Below, in pieces: positions 49,705 to 58,421 of a stretch of DNA of 64,000 bases. The translations under genes were made by a program, and so were the position numbers. A model generated the notes under the pieces. The model was not told the origin of the DNA, searched no databases, and was given only the letters and a program-made list of their open reading frames with translations. The first letter of the stretch is position 1. Each line of letters begins with the position of its first letter. Where the stretch lies: the NCBI RefSeq assembly GCF_000582785.1, contig NZ_HG931173.1, positions 557,282 through 621,281 on the forward strand, in the 5' to 3' direction. This stretch comes from Candidatus Blastococcus massiliensis AP3 (GTDB taxonomy: Bacteria; Actinomycetota; Actinomycetes; Mycobacteriales; Geodermatophilaceae).

Positions 49705-50910
49705 TCAGTCGCGGGTCTCTCCGGTTCCTGTGGCCGTGCTCTCGCCTCGGCGCCGTGCGCGTCCCGCGGGTGACTGGGGGCGCCGCGTCTTGGTAGTCAC
49801 GGCGTTGTCGAGTCTGGCTTCGGCTCGGTCGGCTCTGCTGCGCTGCACGCGGGCTTCATCGCGCGCCGTGTTGAGCTCGCCGCGCAACTCGGCGAGTTCC
49901 TCGCGCAATCGTCGGTTCTCCTCGTCGTGACGGGCACGCAGGTCCTCGACTCGCTGGTGGCCATGGGTCTTCTCGCGCTCGGCGTCGTGTATGGCGGCAT
50001 CACGCTGCGCGGTCATCGCCGCCAGCTTCTCGCGCAGATCGCTGATCTCGTCACGGAGGTCCGCCCCTCGCCGTTCAGCCTGCGCCAGGCCCCGGCGTAC
50101 GGATTCGACCGCATCCTCAGCTCGGGCAGCGCGCGCCGACTCGGCGTCGGCCCGTTCAACAGCGTTGCGGGATCGCTCTTCCGCCTCGGACTGCGCAACC
50201 ATCGCGGCTTCCGCTCGTCGGATCGCAGCGTCGCGGTCGCCGTGTGCCTCGACCAGCCGCGCTTCGACGGCAGTCAGCTTCTCTGCAAGATCGATCAACT
50301 TCGCGGCGGACTGCTTTCGTTCTGTGTCAACGGCCGCGAGGGCGTCGGCCAGCTCGGCGTTCAGCCTGTCTCGCTCGGTTTCGGCCTCCGTTAGCCGCTG
50401 GCGAGCCTCTACGAGCCCGGTACGGAGCTGCTCGCTCAGGGCAGAGGCCTCCTCAGCAGCGGAGTCAGCCTCCGCGCGCTCGGCCTCGGCGCGCTGTCGC
50501 GCTTGCTCGGCCCGGCTGGCGTGAGCCGCGGCGGTCGCCACCTGCTCTGCCGCCTCGCTCGTCACAGCATCGATCTGTAACTCGGCGGCCTCGGGATCGG
50601 CCACCGTCCGCAGCTCCTCGAGCAACACTTTCAGCTGCTGATTCAGGTGCTCAATCATGCCGGCGACCTGGCCGTGCAACTCACTGGCCCGCTGTCGCGC
50701 GGCATCTATCGGCCGCTGCTCCATCCCCGCCGCGTGCCCGGACTGCTCTGTCCGCAGCCGGCGGCGGGCGTGCCAGGCGGCGGTCCGATTGTGCGCGCTG
50801 TCGTCGCAGTACTCCGGCGGGCGGCCTGCCCCGGATTGCGACTCCGCCGCCGGACGACGGCAGTCCGGGAATCGGCAGATTCGCTGTTCGGTCTCCGTTG
50901 CGTCGCTCAT
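49705..50910 (-). CDS. Coiled-coil protein with Cys/His-rich N-terminus
   Basis: 401 residues from ATG 50910; a longer frame to 51267 runs under the cadD gene and is rejected. Residues 8-50 carry CRFPDCRRP, then GRPPEYCDDSAH, a possible zinc site. Residues about 80-370 are nearly pure Ala/Glu/Arg coiled coil. The C-terminus is basic. It could be a nucleoid or plasmid-organising protein of the KfrA kind; that is inference. Confidence 0.75.
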   Translation of the reverse strand: MSDATETEQRICRFPDCRRPAAESQSGAGRPPEYCDDSAHNRTAAWHARRRLRTEQSGHAAGMEQRPIDAARQRASELHGQVAGMIEHLNQQLKVLLEELRTVADPEAAELQIDAVTSEAAEQVATAAAHASRAEQARQRAEAERAEADSAAEEASALSEQLRTGLVEARQRLTEAETERDRLNAELADALAAVDTERKQSAAKLIDLAEKLTAVEARLVEAHGDRDAAIRRAEAAMVAQSEAEERSRNAVERADAESARAARAEDAVESVRRGLAQAERRGADLRDEISDLREKLAAMTAQRDAAIHDAEREKTHGHQRVEDLRARHDEENRRLREELAELRGELNTARDEARVQRSRADRAEARLDNAVTTKTRRPQSPAGRARRRGESTATGTGETRD

Positions 50911-51028
50911 AACGTAAAGCTGCACCGACGTAATGACGACAGAACGCTTCTCCAGCGGTCTGTGGACAGTGAGCCTGCTTCCACATCTCCGGATGCAAGG
51001 CGCCTTCCGCGCCTGTGCCGCGTCGTTG

Positions 51029-51634
51029 CTAGAGCCCGAAGGCACCACCCTCGACAAGAATGACGACACCGAGGCCGATGAGGACCAGCGGGAACAGCAC
51101 GTGCTCCCACCGCTCGAGGAACTCGGCGATCGTCTTGCGGGTGGCGACGAACCGGGCGGCGACGACCAGCACGGCGACCAGGGCCAGGAAGACGACGCAG
51201 TAGGCGACGATGCCGGCAGGACCCACGGTGGCGAACACCGGCACGTAGACGCCGATGTTGTCCCCACCGTTGGCGAAGGTGACCGCGGCGACGGTCAGCG
51301 CGCTCACCGACTTGCCAGAGACCTTGCCCTCGTCGTCGTCGTCATCATCGTCGTCGCGCCATGCCCGCCACGCGGCGAGCAGGCCCAGCACCAGCGGGAT
51401 CAGCCCGAAGTACGGGATCGCCTCCTCGGGCAGGAAGCTGCGGGCGCCGAGCGCGACGAGGACCGCGGCGGCCAGGATGGCGCCGAAGCCGAGGTACTGC
51501 CCGGCGAGGATCGCCGCGGTGGTGCCGCGCCGGCCGGCGCCGCGGGCGTAGAACAGCGACAGCACGATGATGTCGTCGATGTTGGTGGCCACGAACAGGC
51601 CCACCGCCTGCAGGACCCAGGTGGCGATCTCCAC
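51029..51634 (-). CDS. cadD: CadD-like cadmium resistance transporter
   Basis: 201 residues from GTG 51634 with GGAGAG upstream. Five or six helices; CadD signature ATNIDDIIVLSLFYAR at residue about 16 and TFANGGDNIGVYVPVFA at about 118. A run of eight aspartates lies in the central cytoplasmic loop. The family exports or binds cadmium. It is near a CDF-ArsR unit. Confidence 0.9.
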   Translation of the reverse strand: MEIATWVLQAVGLFVATNIDDIIVLSLFYARGAGRRGTTAAILAGQYLGFGAILAAAVLVALGARSFLPEEAIPYFGLIPLVLGLLAAWRAWRDDDDDDDDEGKVSGKSVSALTVAAVTFANGGDNIGVYVPVFATVGPAGIVAYCVVFLALVAVLVVAARFVATRKTIAEFLERWEHVLFPLVLIGLGVVILVEGGAFGL

Positions 51635-51803
51635 GTACTGCTCTCCGATTCTGTGGGGCGCGGTCTGCGCCGTCAGGCACGGCCGCGACGGTCAGGCGAC
51701 GGTCAGCTGGGGCCGTGATCGGACCGGCGTGCTCGCCGGCGGCGAATGGATCCGGCGGTGACGGTTCCTCTGCCCTCCGGCCTCCGCGGCCGGTGGACGG
51801 CGG

Positions 51804-52742
51804 TCAGCGGTGCGCGGCGAGTTCGTGATCGGCGTGTGTGCGGGCTTCCAGCTGGAACGTCGAGTGCGCGACGCTGATCGGGAAGTGCTCGGCGAGGCAG
51901 TCCTGCATCTGGTCGAGAAGCTGCGGTGCCCGCGCGTCCACGAAGCAGGCGTCCTCGACCACCACGTGCGCCGTCAGGACCGGCAGGTCGTCGCTGATCT
52001 GCGAGGCGTGCAGGTCATGGATTGCCACGACCCCGGGCAGCTCTTCCAGATGCGCGCGGACTGCCTCGAGGTCCAGGCCCGGCGGAGTGCTTTCCAGGAG
52101 CACCGACACCGTTCGCCGCAGCAGCCCGATGGTGCGCGGCACGATCATGGCTGCGATCAGCAGCGAGGCGACCGAGTCCGCGGCCTGCCAGCCGGTGACC
52201 GCGATGACCGTGGCGGCGACCAGCACCGCGACCGACCCGAGCGCGTCGTTGATCACCTCCAGCAGCGCCGCCCGCATATTCAGGTTCCCGTTGCGTGCAC
52301 CGCCGCGGGTGAGCACCCAAATGCCGAGGGCGTTGGCCGCCAGGCCGATGCCGCCGAACACCAGCACCGGAGTCGCCGCCACCTCTGCTGTCCCGGGCTC
52401 GAGCAGCCGGCCGACCGCCTCGACGGCGACCAGCACGCCCACGGCCAGCAGCACCGCCGCCTGCAGGGTGGCGCCGAGCACCTCGGCGCGCCGGTAGCCC
52501 CAGGTGCGCCGGGCCGTCGGCGGGCGCAGCGCCAGGGTGGCCGCGACCAGCGCGATCACCAGGCCGGCGGCATCAGTGGCGGCGTGCGCGGCGTCGGCGA
52601 GCAGCGCCAACGATCCCGACAGCAGCGCGCCGACCACCTGGACGACCAGCACCGAGGCGGTCAGCGCCAGCACGACCGCCAGCCGCCGACGGTTGCCCGC
52701 CGCGCCGCTGGAACCGTGCGCGTGGTCGTGGCCGCCGCTCAT
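51804..52742 (-). CDS. czcD: CDF-family Zn/Cd efflux transporter, second copy
   Basis: 312 residues from ATG 52742, overlapping the methyltransferase stop (ATGA). His-rich start GGHDHAHGS, six helices with ADAAHAATDAAG and NDALGS/QAADSVAS metal-site segments, and the C-terminal HDLHASQI domain. Very similar to the copy at 23346-24314. Last gene of an ArsR-led operon. Confidence 0.93.
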   Translation of the reverse strand: MSGGHDHAHGSSGAAGNRRRLAVVLALTASVLVVQVVGALLSGSLALLADAAHAATDAAGLVIALVAATLALRPPTARRTWGYRRAEVLGATLQAAVLLAVGVLVAVEAVGRLLEPGTAEVAATPVLVFGGIGLAANALGIWVLTRGGARNGNLNMRAALLEVINDALGSVAVLVAATVIAVTGWQAADSVASLLIAAMIVPRTIGLLRRTVSVLLESTPPGLDLEAVRAHLEELPGVVAIHDLHASQISDDLPVLTAHVVVEDACFVDARAPQLLDQMQDCLAEHFPISVAHSTFQLEARTHADHELAAHR

Positions 52743-53356
52743 CGCTGCGCTCCCTGGGTCGCCGGCAGCCGGCCGATGCCGGGCAGGAACCGACCGGCAC
52801 GGGCGGCGTAGGCGTCGTACGCCCCGCCGTGCACCGAGCGGAGATAGGGCTCTTCGACGGCCCTGACCTGCAGCTGGACGGCAGCCACCAGCGCAGCCAG
52901 CGCCAGCACGCTGACCCACGTGGGCACCATGAGCACCACCCCGGCCTGGGCGGCGGCCATCCCGGTGAAGATTGGATTGCGGACGTGCGCGAACACGCCG
53001 CCGGTCACCAGCTCGGTGCGGTCGGCCGAGTCGACGCCGATGCGCCACGAGGCGCCCATCCCGGTTTGAGCCGCCAGCGTCGCGGCGAAGCCAGCCAGCG
53101 CCAGCACCAGGCCGACGATCTGCACCGCGATCGGCGGATCGGCGGTCACGACGTCGGCCACCGCCAGCACCGGTCCGGCCAGGCCGAGCACCATCGCGGC
53201 GGCGAACAGCACCCCGCCCCACCAGCCGGCCTCGGCCGGGGTGCCGGAGATGCCGACGAACCCCGTGGACCCGGTACGGCGCAGCTGGATCCACGACCGC
53301 ACACCGAACAACACGACGAGGGCCACGACGTAGAGGACGAGCGCGGCGGCGGTCAC
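52739..53356 (-). CDS. Isoprenylcysteine carboxyl methyltransferase-like membrane protein
   Basis: 205 residues from GTG 53356. Four to five helices, and the ICMT/PEMT signature VTGGVFAHVRNPIFTGM followed by EEPYLRSVHGGAYDAYAARAGRFLP. The true bacterial substrate is unknown. Overlaps the arsR stop and czcD start by 4 bases, so it belongs to the metal operon; such methyltransferases often accompany CDF genes. Confidence 0.85.
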   Translation of the reverse strand: MTAAALVLYVVALVVLFGVRSWIQLRRTGSTGFVGISGTPAEAGWWGGVLFAAAMVLGLAGPVLAVADVVTADPPIAVQIVGLVLALAGFAATLAAQTGMGASWRIGVDSADRTELVTGGVFAHVRNPIFTGMAAAQAGVVLMVPTWVSVLALAALVAAVQLQVRAVEEPYLRSVHGGAYDAYAARAGRFLPGIGRLPATQGAQR

Positions 53357-53751
53357 GCCGAGGCTCCCGCTCCGTACACGGGGCAGAGTGCGACCTGGTC
53401 ACCGGTCGCGGCCAGCAGCTTCTCGGCCGAGGCGAGCAGCTCGAGCAGCTCGGGCTGGGTGCTCAGTGACCACAGCGACGCCCGACCCTGGGGCTGGCTC
53501 TCGGCAAGGCCGCAGTCACGCAAGCAGGCCAGCGCCGCGGACACCGAGCTCTGCGCGGGTCCACCCAGGTGACGGGTGAGGTCCACAACGCGATGCGGGC
53601 CGAGCATCAGGTGGCGGACGATCGCCAGCCGCATCGGGTCACCCAGGCTGCGGAACAGGCACGCGGCCGTCGACAGCGCAGCAGCCTCATCGACCGGCGG
53701 CTCGCTCGCCTTCGGCGTCGTCGTGGTCACCACGGTGTCCGCTCCATTCAT
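53353..53751 (-). CDS. ArsR-family repressor with Cys-x3-Cys sensor
   Basis: 132 residues. Winged helix at about residues 28-105 (SLGDPMRLAIVRHL, SSVSAALACLRDCGLAE); the Cys-x3-Cys in the recognition-helix region is as in CmtR (compare 20561), and a further Cys is near the end (ALCPVYG). It probably controls the methyltransferase-CDF operon in response to Cd/Pb. Its ATG lies inside a perfect inverted repeat. Confidence 0.9.
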   Translation of the reverse strand: MNGADTVVTTTTPKASEPPVDEAAALSTAACLFRSLGDPMRLAIVRHLMLGPHRVVDLTRHLGGPAQSSVSAALACLRDCGLAESQPQGRASLWSLSTQPELLELLASAEKLLAATGDQVALCPVYGAGASA

Positions 53752-53767
53752 CGGGTAATTCCGATGA
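53748..53767. promoter_or_regulatory. Probable ArsR operator overlapping the start codon
   Basis: TCATCGG (53748-53754) and CCGATGA (53761-53767) are perfect inverted arms with a 6-base spacer. The minus-strand ATG at 53751 falls within one arm, suggesting a leaderless, self-repressed message. Confidence 0.6.
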
Positions 53768-53933
53768 TAGCGCCATTAGGGGAAAGATCAACACTCGCCA
53801 CTCCCAGACCGGCTGGACAGGCAGCAGGGACTTCCCGCTAGAGGGCGCGAGGCGGACGAGCTGTCCATCCCTCGCCCTACCTTGCGGTGCAGGGCCTCCC
53901 CCGGGCGGCGTCACGAGACCAAGGAGGTTCGTC

Positions 53934-54137
53934 ATGGACAACCCCGATGACCTGCTGACCACGGCCGAGGTTGCGCAGATCATGCGCTCGCCCGTCTCCA
54001 CGCTGAGGTACTGGCGACACCTCGGCACCGGCCCGCACAGCTTCCGTGTGGGCCGGCGCGTGGTCTACCGGCGCGCTGACGTGACCGCGTGGCTGAATGA
54101 GCAGGCGGAAGCAGGGCGCGCCGATCGAGCCGGGTGA
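53934..54137 (+). CDS. xis: MerR/excisionase-type DNA-binding protein
   Basis: 67 residues with AGGAGG 6 bases before the ATG. LLTTAEVAQIMRSPVSTLRYWRHLGTGPHSF then GRRVVYRRADVTAWLNEQ is the helix-turn-helix 17 excisionase pattern. Next to a tyrosine integrase, it likely directs excision of the element. Confidence 0.88.
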   Translation: MDNPDDLLTTAEVAQIMRSPVSTLRYWRHLGTGPHSFRVGRRVVYRRADVTAWLNEQAEAGRADRAG

Positions 54138-54192
54138 GCGGCGGCAGCGAGCGCCGCCCCGCCGTTGTGCCAGGACTTCACAGCGATCCAGC

Positions 54193-55443
54193 TCAACGGT
54201 TCAGCACCCGCGCTGCCTCGGCGCTGACGACCTGCCGGCCGAAGTAGACGTCGAGCGTCATCGACGGGTTGGCATGGCCCAACTGGTCGGCCACCTGGCG
54301 CGCGGTGAGCCCGGCCTCGTCGAGTCGCGTGGCGACGGTCTTGCGGAAGGTGTGCGAGGTGACCCACGACCACGGCCCCTCCTCGCAGCGGATGCGTCGC
54401 CCGCCCGCCCCCGCCCTGAAGGAGCCGTCCTCATCGAGCTGATAGCCCGTTCCCCCACAGGCCTCGCACTGGAACGAGTCGAGCAACTGGCGGAGGTCTC
54501 CTGAGACGTTCGACGGATCCCGCAGGGCGCCGGCCAGCGGCGAAGTGAAGACGACCTCAGCGTCCGTCTGCCGGCGGGAATTCACCCGCCGGTCCTGCAG
54601 CATCCGGACGGCGAACTCGGGCAGCGCGATGATCCGCCAGCCGGCCGTGGTCTTCGGCCGCGGCTGGACCGTCAGCCCGGCGCCTGGAACGCGGACCACG
54701 GTGGCATTCACCTCCCATGTCCCGGCTTCGAGATCGAGGATCGGCTTGCCGTCGCCGTTGATCCCGTACCGCAGGGCCAGCGCTTCGCCGATCCGGCAGC
54801 CGGTGGCGAGCATCCAGTCGACGATGTCGGGCAAGTCGATCTCGACCGCGCGGTCGCTGGTCCGGAACAGCTCGACGAGTCGTCCGGTCTCTGCCGCAGT
54901 CAGTGCGCGCGGCGCTCGCTTGCCGGTACTGATCTTGGCAGTGGCGTCGCGGACCGGATTGACCGTGACGGCGCCGTCCTGGATCGCCATCGCGAACATC
55001 CCGGAAAGGCACGCCCGCGCTGTCTTGGCCGCCCCCGGTCCGCTGCTCTTGGCGATGGCGGCCAGCGCCCGGCTGACCACGCCGGGGGTCACCTCGCGGA
55101 TGCAGAGTTGACCGAAGGCCGGCTTGACCTGCTTGCTGACCACCGAGCGGTAGGTGCGCTGCGTGCCGGTCGACCAGCCGTGGTCGGCCTCGATCCAAGC
55201 TTCGGCCAACGTGGCCATTCGTGTTGCGGCAGTGATCGCGCCGACGCCGCCGGGCGCCTGGCGGCTGGTGAACTCAGCTTTCAGCGCCCGTTCGGCGGCG
55301 GCGCGCGAAGGCCCCACCTTGGACACCAACCGGACCCTGCCGTCGTAGTCGCGGAACTTGACCCGGGCTCTGACCCGACCGTTGGGCAGCGTGGCGAACA
55401 GGACCTTGCCGCTGGTGCCCAGCGGCAGCGGGGGACGGCCCAC
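54193..55443 (-). CDS. int: Tyrosine-family integrase
   Basis: 416 residues from GTG 55443 (GGAGGTG about 5 bases upstream). N-terminal arm-binding region, SAM-like core-binding domain (about 70-160) and catalytic domain with Arg in ATGCRIGEAL, HTFRKT (HxxR), a second His in LGHANPS and Tyr in TLDVYFG. A Cys-rich insert (CEACGGTGY ... RIRCEEG) lies between the first Arg and HxxR. It is about 110 bases from the tRNA-Asn 3' end. Confidence 0.95.
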   Translation of the reverse strand: MGRPPLPLGTSGKVLFATLPNGRVRARVKFRDYDGRVRLVSKVGPSRAAAERALKAEFTSRQAPGGVGAITAATRMATLAEAWIEADHGWSTGTQRTYRSVVSKQVKPAFGQLCIREVTPGVVSRALAAIAKSSGPGAAKTARACLSGMFAMAIQDGAVTVNPVRDATAKISTGKRAPRALTAAETGRLVELFRTSDRAVEIDLPDIVDWMLATGCRIGEALALRYGINGDGKPILDLEAGTWEVNATVVRVPGAGLTVQPRPKTTAGWRIIALPEFAVRMLQDRRVNSRRQTDAEVVFTSPLAGALRDPSNVSGDLRQLLDSFQCEACGGTGYQLDEDGSFRAGAGGRRIRCEEGPWSWVTSHTFRKTVATRLDEAGLTARQVADQLGHANPSMTLDVYFGRQVVSAEAARVLNR

Positions 55444-55510
55444 GAGGCACCTCCGGCACCGAAGTAAAGAGTGCCTAAAGAGTGCCTGACCCCTCTGACA
55501 GGGACAACAG

Positions 55511-55548
55511 AAAAGCCCCCGACCGGCGTCTCCGCTGGTCAAGGGCTT
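55511..55548 (-). terminator. Terminator of the tRNA-Asn gene
   Basis: On the minus strand AAGCCC-TT-GACC pairs with GGTC-GG-GGGCTT, followed by T4. It lies 7 bases after the tRNA 3' end. Confidence 0.7.
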
Positions 55549-55550
55549 GA

Positions 55551-55600
55551 TGTGCTCCCCCGACTGGACTTGAACCAGTAACCCTGCGATTAACAGTCGC
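55551..55600. other. Putative attachment site end
   Basis: The 3' half of the tRNA-Asn gene adjoins the integrase, the standard layout of a tRNA-targeting element. The exact core cannot be set because the other copy lies outside the window. Confidence 0.5.
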
Positions 55601-55627
55601 ATGCTCTGCCAATTGAGCTACGGGGGA
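55555..55627 (-). tRNA. tRNA-Asn (GTT)
   Basis: 73 bases. Acceptor TCCCCCG pairs with CGGGGGA, discriminator G, anticodon loop CTGTTAA in the stem TGCGA/TCGCA, and T-loop GGTTCAAGTCC. CCA is not encoded. Intact despite the adjacent integration. Confidence 0.97.
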
Positions 55628-55769
55628 CGAGCGGGCGCGAGCACCCGCTGGCCCGACGAGACTACCTCAGCCGGGCGGACCGATCCCGCCCCCCTCGGCC
55701 GTGTCCGGGGCGACGACGCTCACAGGTAGCGTGATCGCCGGTCCGCTCCCCGCTGTCCTGGAGGTCCCC

Positions 55770-55979
55770 GTGGCGAAGCTGTCCTTCCTGGCCGGATTCG
55801 GTGCCGGTTACGTGCTCGGCGCACGCGCCGGACGTGAGCGGTACGAGCAGATCCGACGCGGCTGGGAGCGCACGAAGGACGACCCGCGCCTGCAGAGCCT
55901 GGCCGGGATGGCGCAGGCCCGCGCCGACGACGCCCTGTCCTCGCTGCGCGCACGCATGGGCAGCGACGCTCCCCGCTGA
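55770..55979 (+). CDS. Small YtxH-like protein
   Basis: 69 residues from GTG 55770, with GGAGG 5 bases upstream. One glycine-rich helix (LSFLAGFGAGYVLGARAGR) then a basic amphipathic tail. Common small actinobacterial envelope protein of unknown role. First gene of the chromosomal part. Confidence 0.7.
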   Translation: MAKLSFLAGFGAGYVLGARAGRERYEQIRRGWERTKDDPRLQSLAGMAQARADDALSSLRARMGSDAPR

Positions 55980-55989
55980 CCCGTAGCGG

Positions 55990-56541
55990 TCAGTCCGGCA
56001 GTTCGGCTGCGACGATGTCGGCGAGCTTCCGCCGGGCTGCCTCCCGCGCGGCCGGATCGGCGCGCTGGGCGTCGTCGTCGAACACGACGGTCCACTCGCG
56101 CACCGGCTGACCGGGGATCCTGCGGGCCACCAGCAGCACCCCTCCCCCGCCGGGCAGCGGTGAGCGCTGGCTGGCCACGACCGTCTGGTCGACCCGCCGG
56201 CGCACGACGACGGGCAGGTCACCGGCCTCGGCGAGCACGTGCCGCTCAGCGGGCAGCCGCGCCTGCACCCCCGGCTCCACCTCGGTCAACGGGGTGACGA
56301 CGAACGTGCCCCCGGCGCCGGCCGCCGTCCACGTGGCCGACCCGATCTCGTGCCACGGCAGCGGCTCTCCGGCGACGCCGTCGCCGCCGATCCGGCGCAA
56401 CCCGCGGTGGGTGGCCACCAGCCAGCCCTCGTCGCGGGTGAGCAGGCCCCACGCCAGCGCCTGCTCCTCGCCGGACAGCGCCGCGCGTACCGCCTCGGGC
56501 GCCCGCGCGAGCTTCCGGCGTACGGCGTCGAGCAGGCTCAC
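55990..56541 (-). CDS. Hypothetical protein downstream of dnaG
   Basis: 183 residues, beta-rich after a helical start (LARAPEAVRAALSGEEQALAWGLL). No signal or membrane helix, no known motif. Overlaps dnaG by 4 bases. It looks like a conserved PH-like fold protein, but this is a guess. Confidence 0.75.
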   Translation of the reverse strand: MSLLDAVRRKLARAPEAVRAALSGEEQALAWGLLTRDEGWLVATHRGLRRIGGDGVAGEPLPWHEIGSATWTAAGAGGTFVVTPLTEVEPGVQARLPAERHVLAEAGDLPVVVRRRVDQTVVASQRSPLPGGGGVLLVARRIPGQPVREWTVVFDDDAQRADPAAREAARRKLADIVAAELPD

Positions 56542-58421
56542 CCGAGACCTCCGATGGCCCGCTTGCGCAGCGAGATGGCCAGTTGCTCGAGATCCATCAA
56601 CTGCTTGAACGCTCGCATGTACTCGTCGCCGTTCTCCACCGGGTTCATCCGCTGCAGCCGCCCCTTGAGGGCCGCGACCTCGCGGACGGTGGCCATCTCC
56701 TGCAGCCGCGCCATCACGGCGGTCACGTAACCGGCGTCGGCCTCACCGGTCGAGCGCAGCGGCTCGACCGCCAGCGCGGTCAGCATCGCCCGCGCGCTCT
56801 CGCGGTCGCACTGCTCGGCGACCAGGTCCAGCCAGGCGGGACCGGTCACCGTGGCCGACGCCGCTCCCCCGGTGCCCGCGACCGCCGCGGCCACGGCGGC
56901 GTAGTCGGGGTCGGTGTAGGCCTCGGACGGGACGGCGTCGAACGCGGGGCCGGCGAGTTCGGGCACCTGCAGGGCGGCCTTGACCGCCTCCCGCTCGATC
57001 GCGACCGCGGCGTCGTCGGGGGTGCGCTGCGGCGGCCTGGGGCGACGACCGCGCGACTGCTGCTGGCCCTCACCGGTGTGCCGGCGCACCCGCTCGAGCA
57101 CGTCGGACTCGTCGGTGTCGCCGATGAGCGAGGCCAGCCGGCGGGCGTAGGCCGGGCGCAGGGCGTGGTCCTTGATCTGGGCCAGCAGCGGAGCGGTCTT
57201 CTCCAGCGCGGCGACCCGGCCCTCGACGGTGTCGAGGTCGTACCCGGCCAGCGTCGTCTTGAGCACGAACTCGATCAGCGGCGAGCGGCGCGCGATGAGG
57301 TCGCGCACGGCGGCGTCGCCGTGCTCCTGACGCAGCTCGCAGGGGTCGTGCCCGTTGGGCTCGACGGCGACGAAGGTCTGCGCGACGAAGCGCTGGTCCT
57401 CCTTGAACGTCTTCATTGCGGCCGCCTGCCCTGCCGCGTCGCCGTCGAAGGTGTAGACCACCTCGCCGCGGAACTCGTCCTGGTCCATGAGCAGCCGCCG
57501 GAGCACGCTGATGTGCTCGCCGCCGAAGGCCGTTCCGCACGAGGCGACGGCGGTGGTGACACCGGCCAGGTGGCAGGCCATGACGTCGGTGTAACCCTCG
57601 ACGACGACGGCCTGGTGCCGCTTGGCGATGTCCCGCTTGGCCCGCTCGATGCCGTAGAGAACGGTCGACTTCTTGTAGAGCGGCGTCTCCGGGGTGTTGA
57701 GGTACTTGGGGCCGGGGTCGTCGTCCATGAGCTTGCGGGCGCCGAAGCCGATGACGTCGCCGGTGATGTCGCGGATGGGCCACACCAGCCGGCGGTGGAA
57801 GCGGTCGATCAGCGTGCCGCGGGAGGACTCCTTGGCCAGCCCTCCGGTGATCAGCTCGCTCTGGGTGAAGCCGGCGGCACGCAGGTGCCGGGTGAGCGCG
57901 TCCCAGCCGCCGGGTGCGAATCCGCAGCCGAAGTCCAGGGCCACCTGCCGGTCGAATCCGCGCTCGGCCAGGAACTGGCGGGCCGGCGCCGCGTCCGGGG
58001 CGCCCAGCTGCTCGGCGAAGAAGGCGGCGGCAGCGGTGTTGGCCGCCACGAGCCGGGCGCGCTGACCGGCGTGGGCGCGGTCGGGGCCGGCCGTCTGCCG
58101 CCCGGCGTCGTCCTCGTACTTCAGGTCGATGTTGGCCCGACCGGCCAGCAGTTCGACCGCCTCCGAGAACGTCAGGTGGTCGATCTGCTGGATGAAGGAG
58201 ATGACGTCGCCGCCCACCCCGCACCCGAAGCAGTGGTAGAGCCCGCGACTGGGCGTCACCTGGAAGGAGGGCGACTTCTCGTCGTGGAACGGGCAGAGCC
58301 CCTTGAGGCTGCCGCCGCCGGCGTTCTTCAACTGCAGGTGCTCGCCGACGATCTCGTCGATCCGCGACCGCTCGCGCACCAGCGCGATGTCGGCGGCCCG
58401 GATGCGTCCCCGGCCGGCCAT
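56538..58421 (-). CDS. dnaG: DNA primase
   Basis: 627 residues. CHC2 zinc finger (CPFHDEKSPSF ... YHCFGCGVGGD) near residues 43-66, TOPRIM domain with VVVEGYTDVMA and TFDGDAAGQAA, and a C-terminal helicase-binding region. ATG at 58421 overlaps the upstream stop. Standard length and motifs. Confidence 0.97.
   Translation of the reverse strand: MAGRGRIRAADIALVRERSRIDEIVGEHLQLKNAGGGSLKGLCPFHDEKSPSFQVTPSRGLYHCFGCGVGGDVISFIQQIDHLTFSEAVELLAGRANIDLKYEDDAGRQTAGPDRAHAGQRARLVAANTAAAAFFAEQLGAPDAAPARQFLAERGFDRQVALDFGCGFAPGGWDALTRHLRAAGFTQSELITGGLAKESSRGTLIDRFHRRLVWPIRDITGDVIGFGARKLMDDDPGPKYLNTPETPLYKKSTVLYGIERAKRDIAKRHQAVVVEGYTDVMACHLAGVTTAVASCGTAFGGEHISVLRRLLMDQDEFRGEVVYTFDGDAAGQAAAMKTFKEDQRFVAQTFVAVEPNGHDPCELRQEHGDAAVRDLIARRSPLIEFVLKTTLAGYDLDTVEGRVAALEKTAPLLAQIKDHALRPAYARRLASLIGDTDESDVLERVRRHTGEGQQQSRGRRPRPPQRTPDDAAVAIEREAVKAALQVPELAGPAFDAVPSEAYTDPDYAAVAAAVAGTGGAASATVTGPAWLDLVAEQCDRESARAMLTALAVEPLRSTGEADAGYVTAVMARLQEMATVREVAALKGRLQRMNPVENGDEYMRAFKQLMDLEQLAISLRKRAIGGLG

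Noticed and set aside
49705-51267. 520-residue coiled-coil protein
   Set aside because: The first 119 residues run antisense-free but under the cadD gene; the ATG at 50910 begins the sensible protein.
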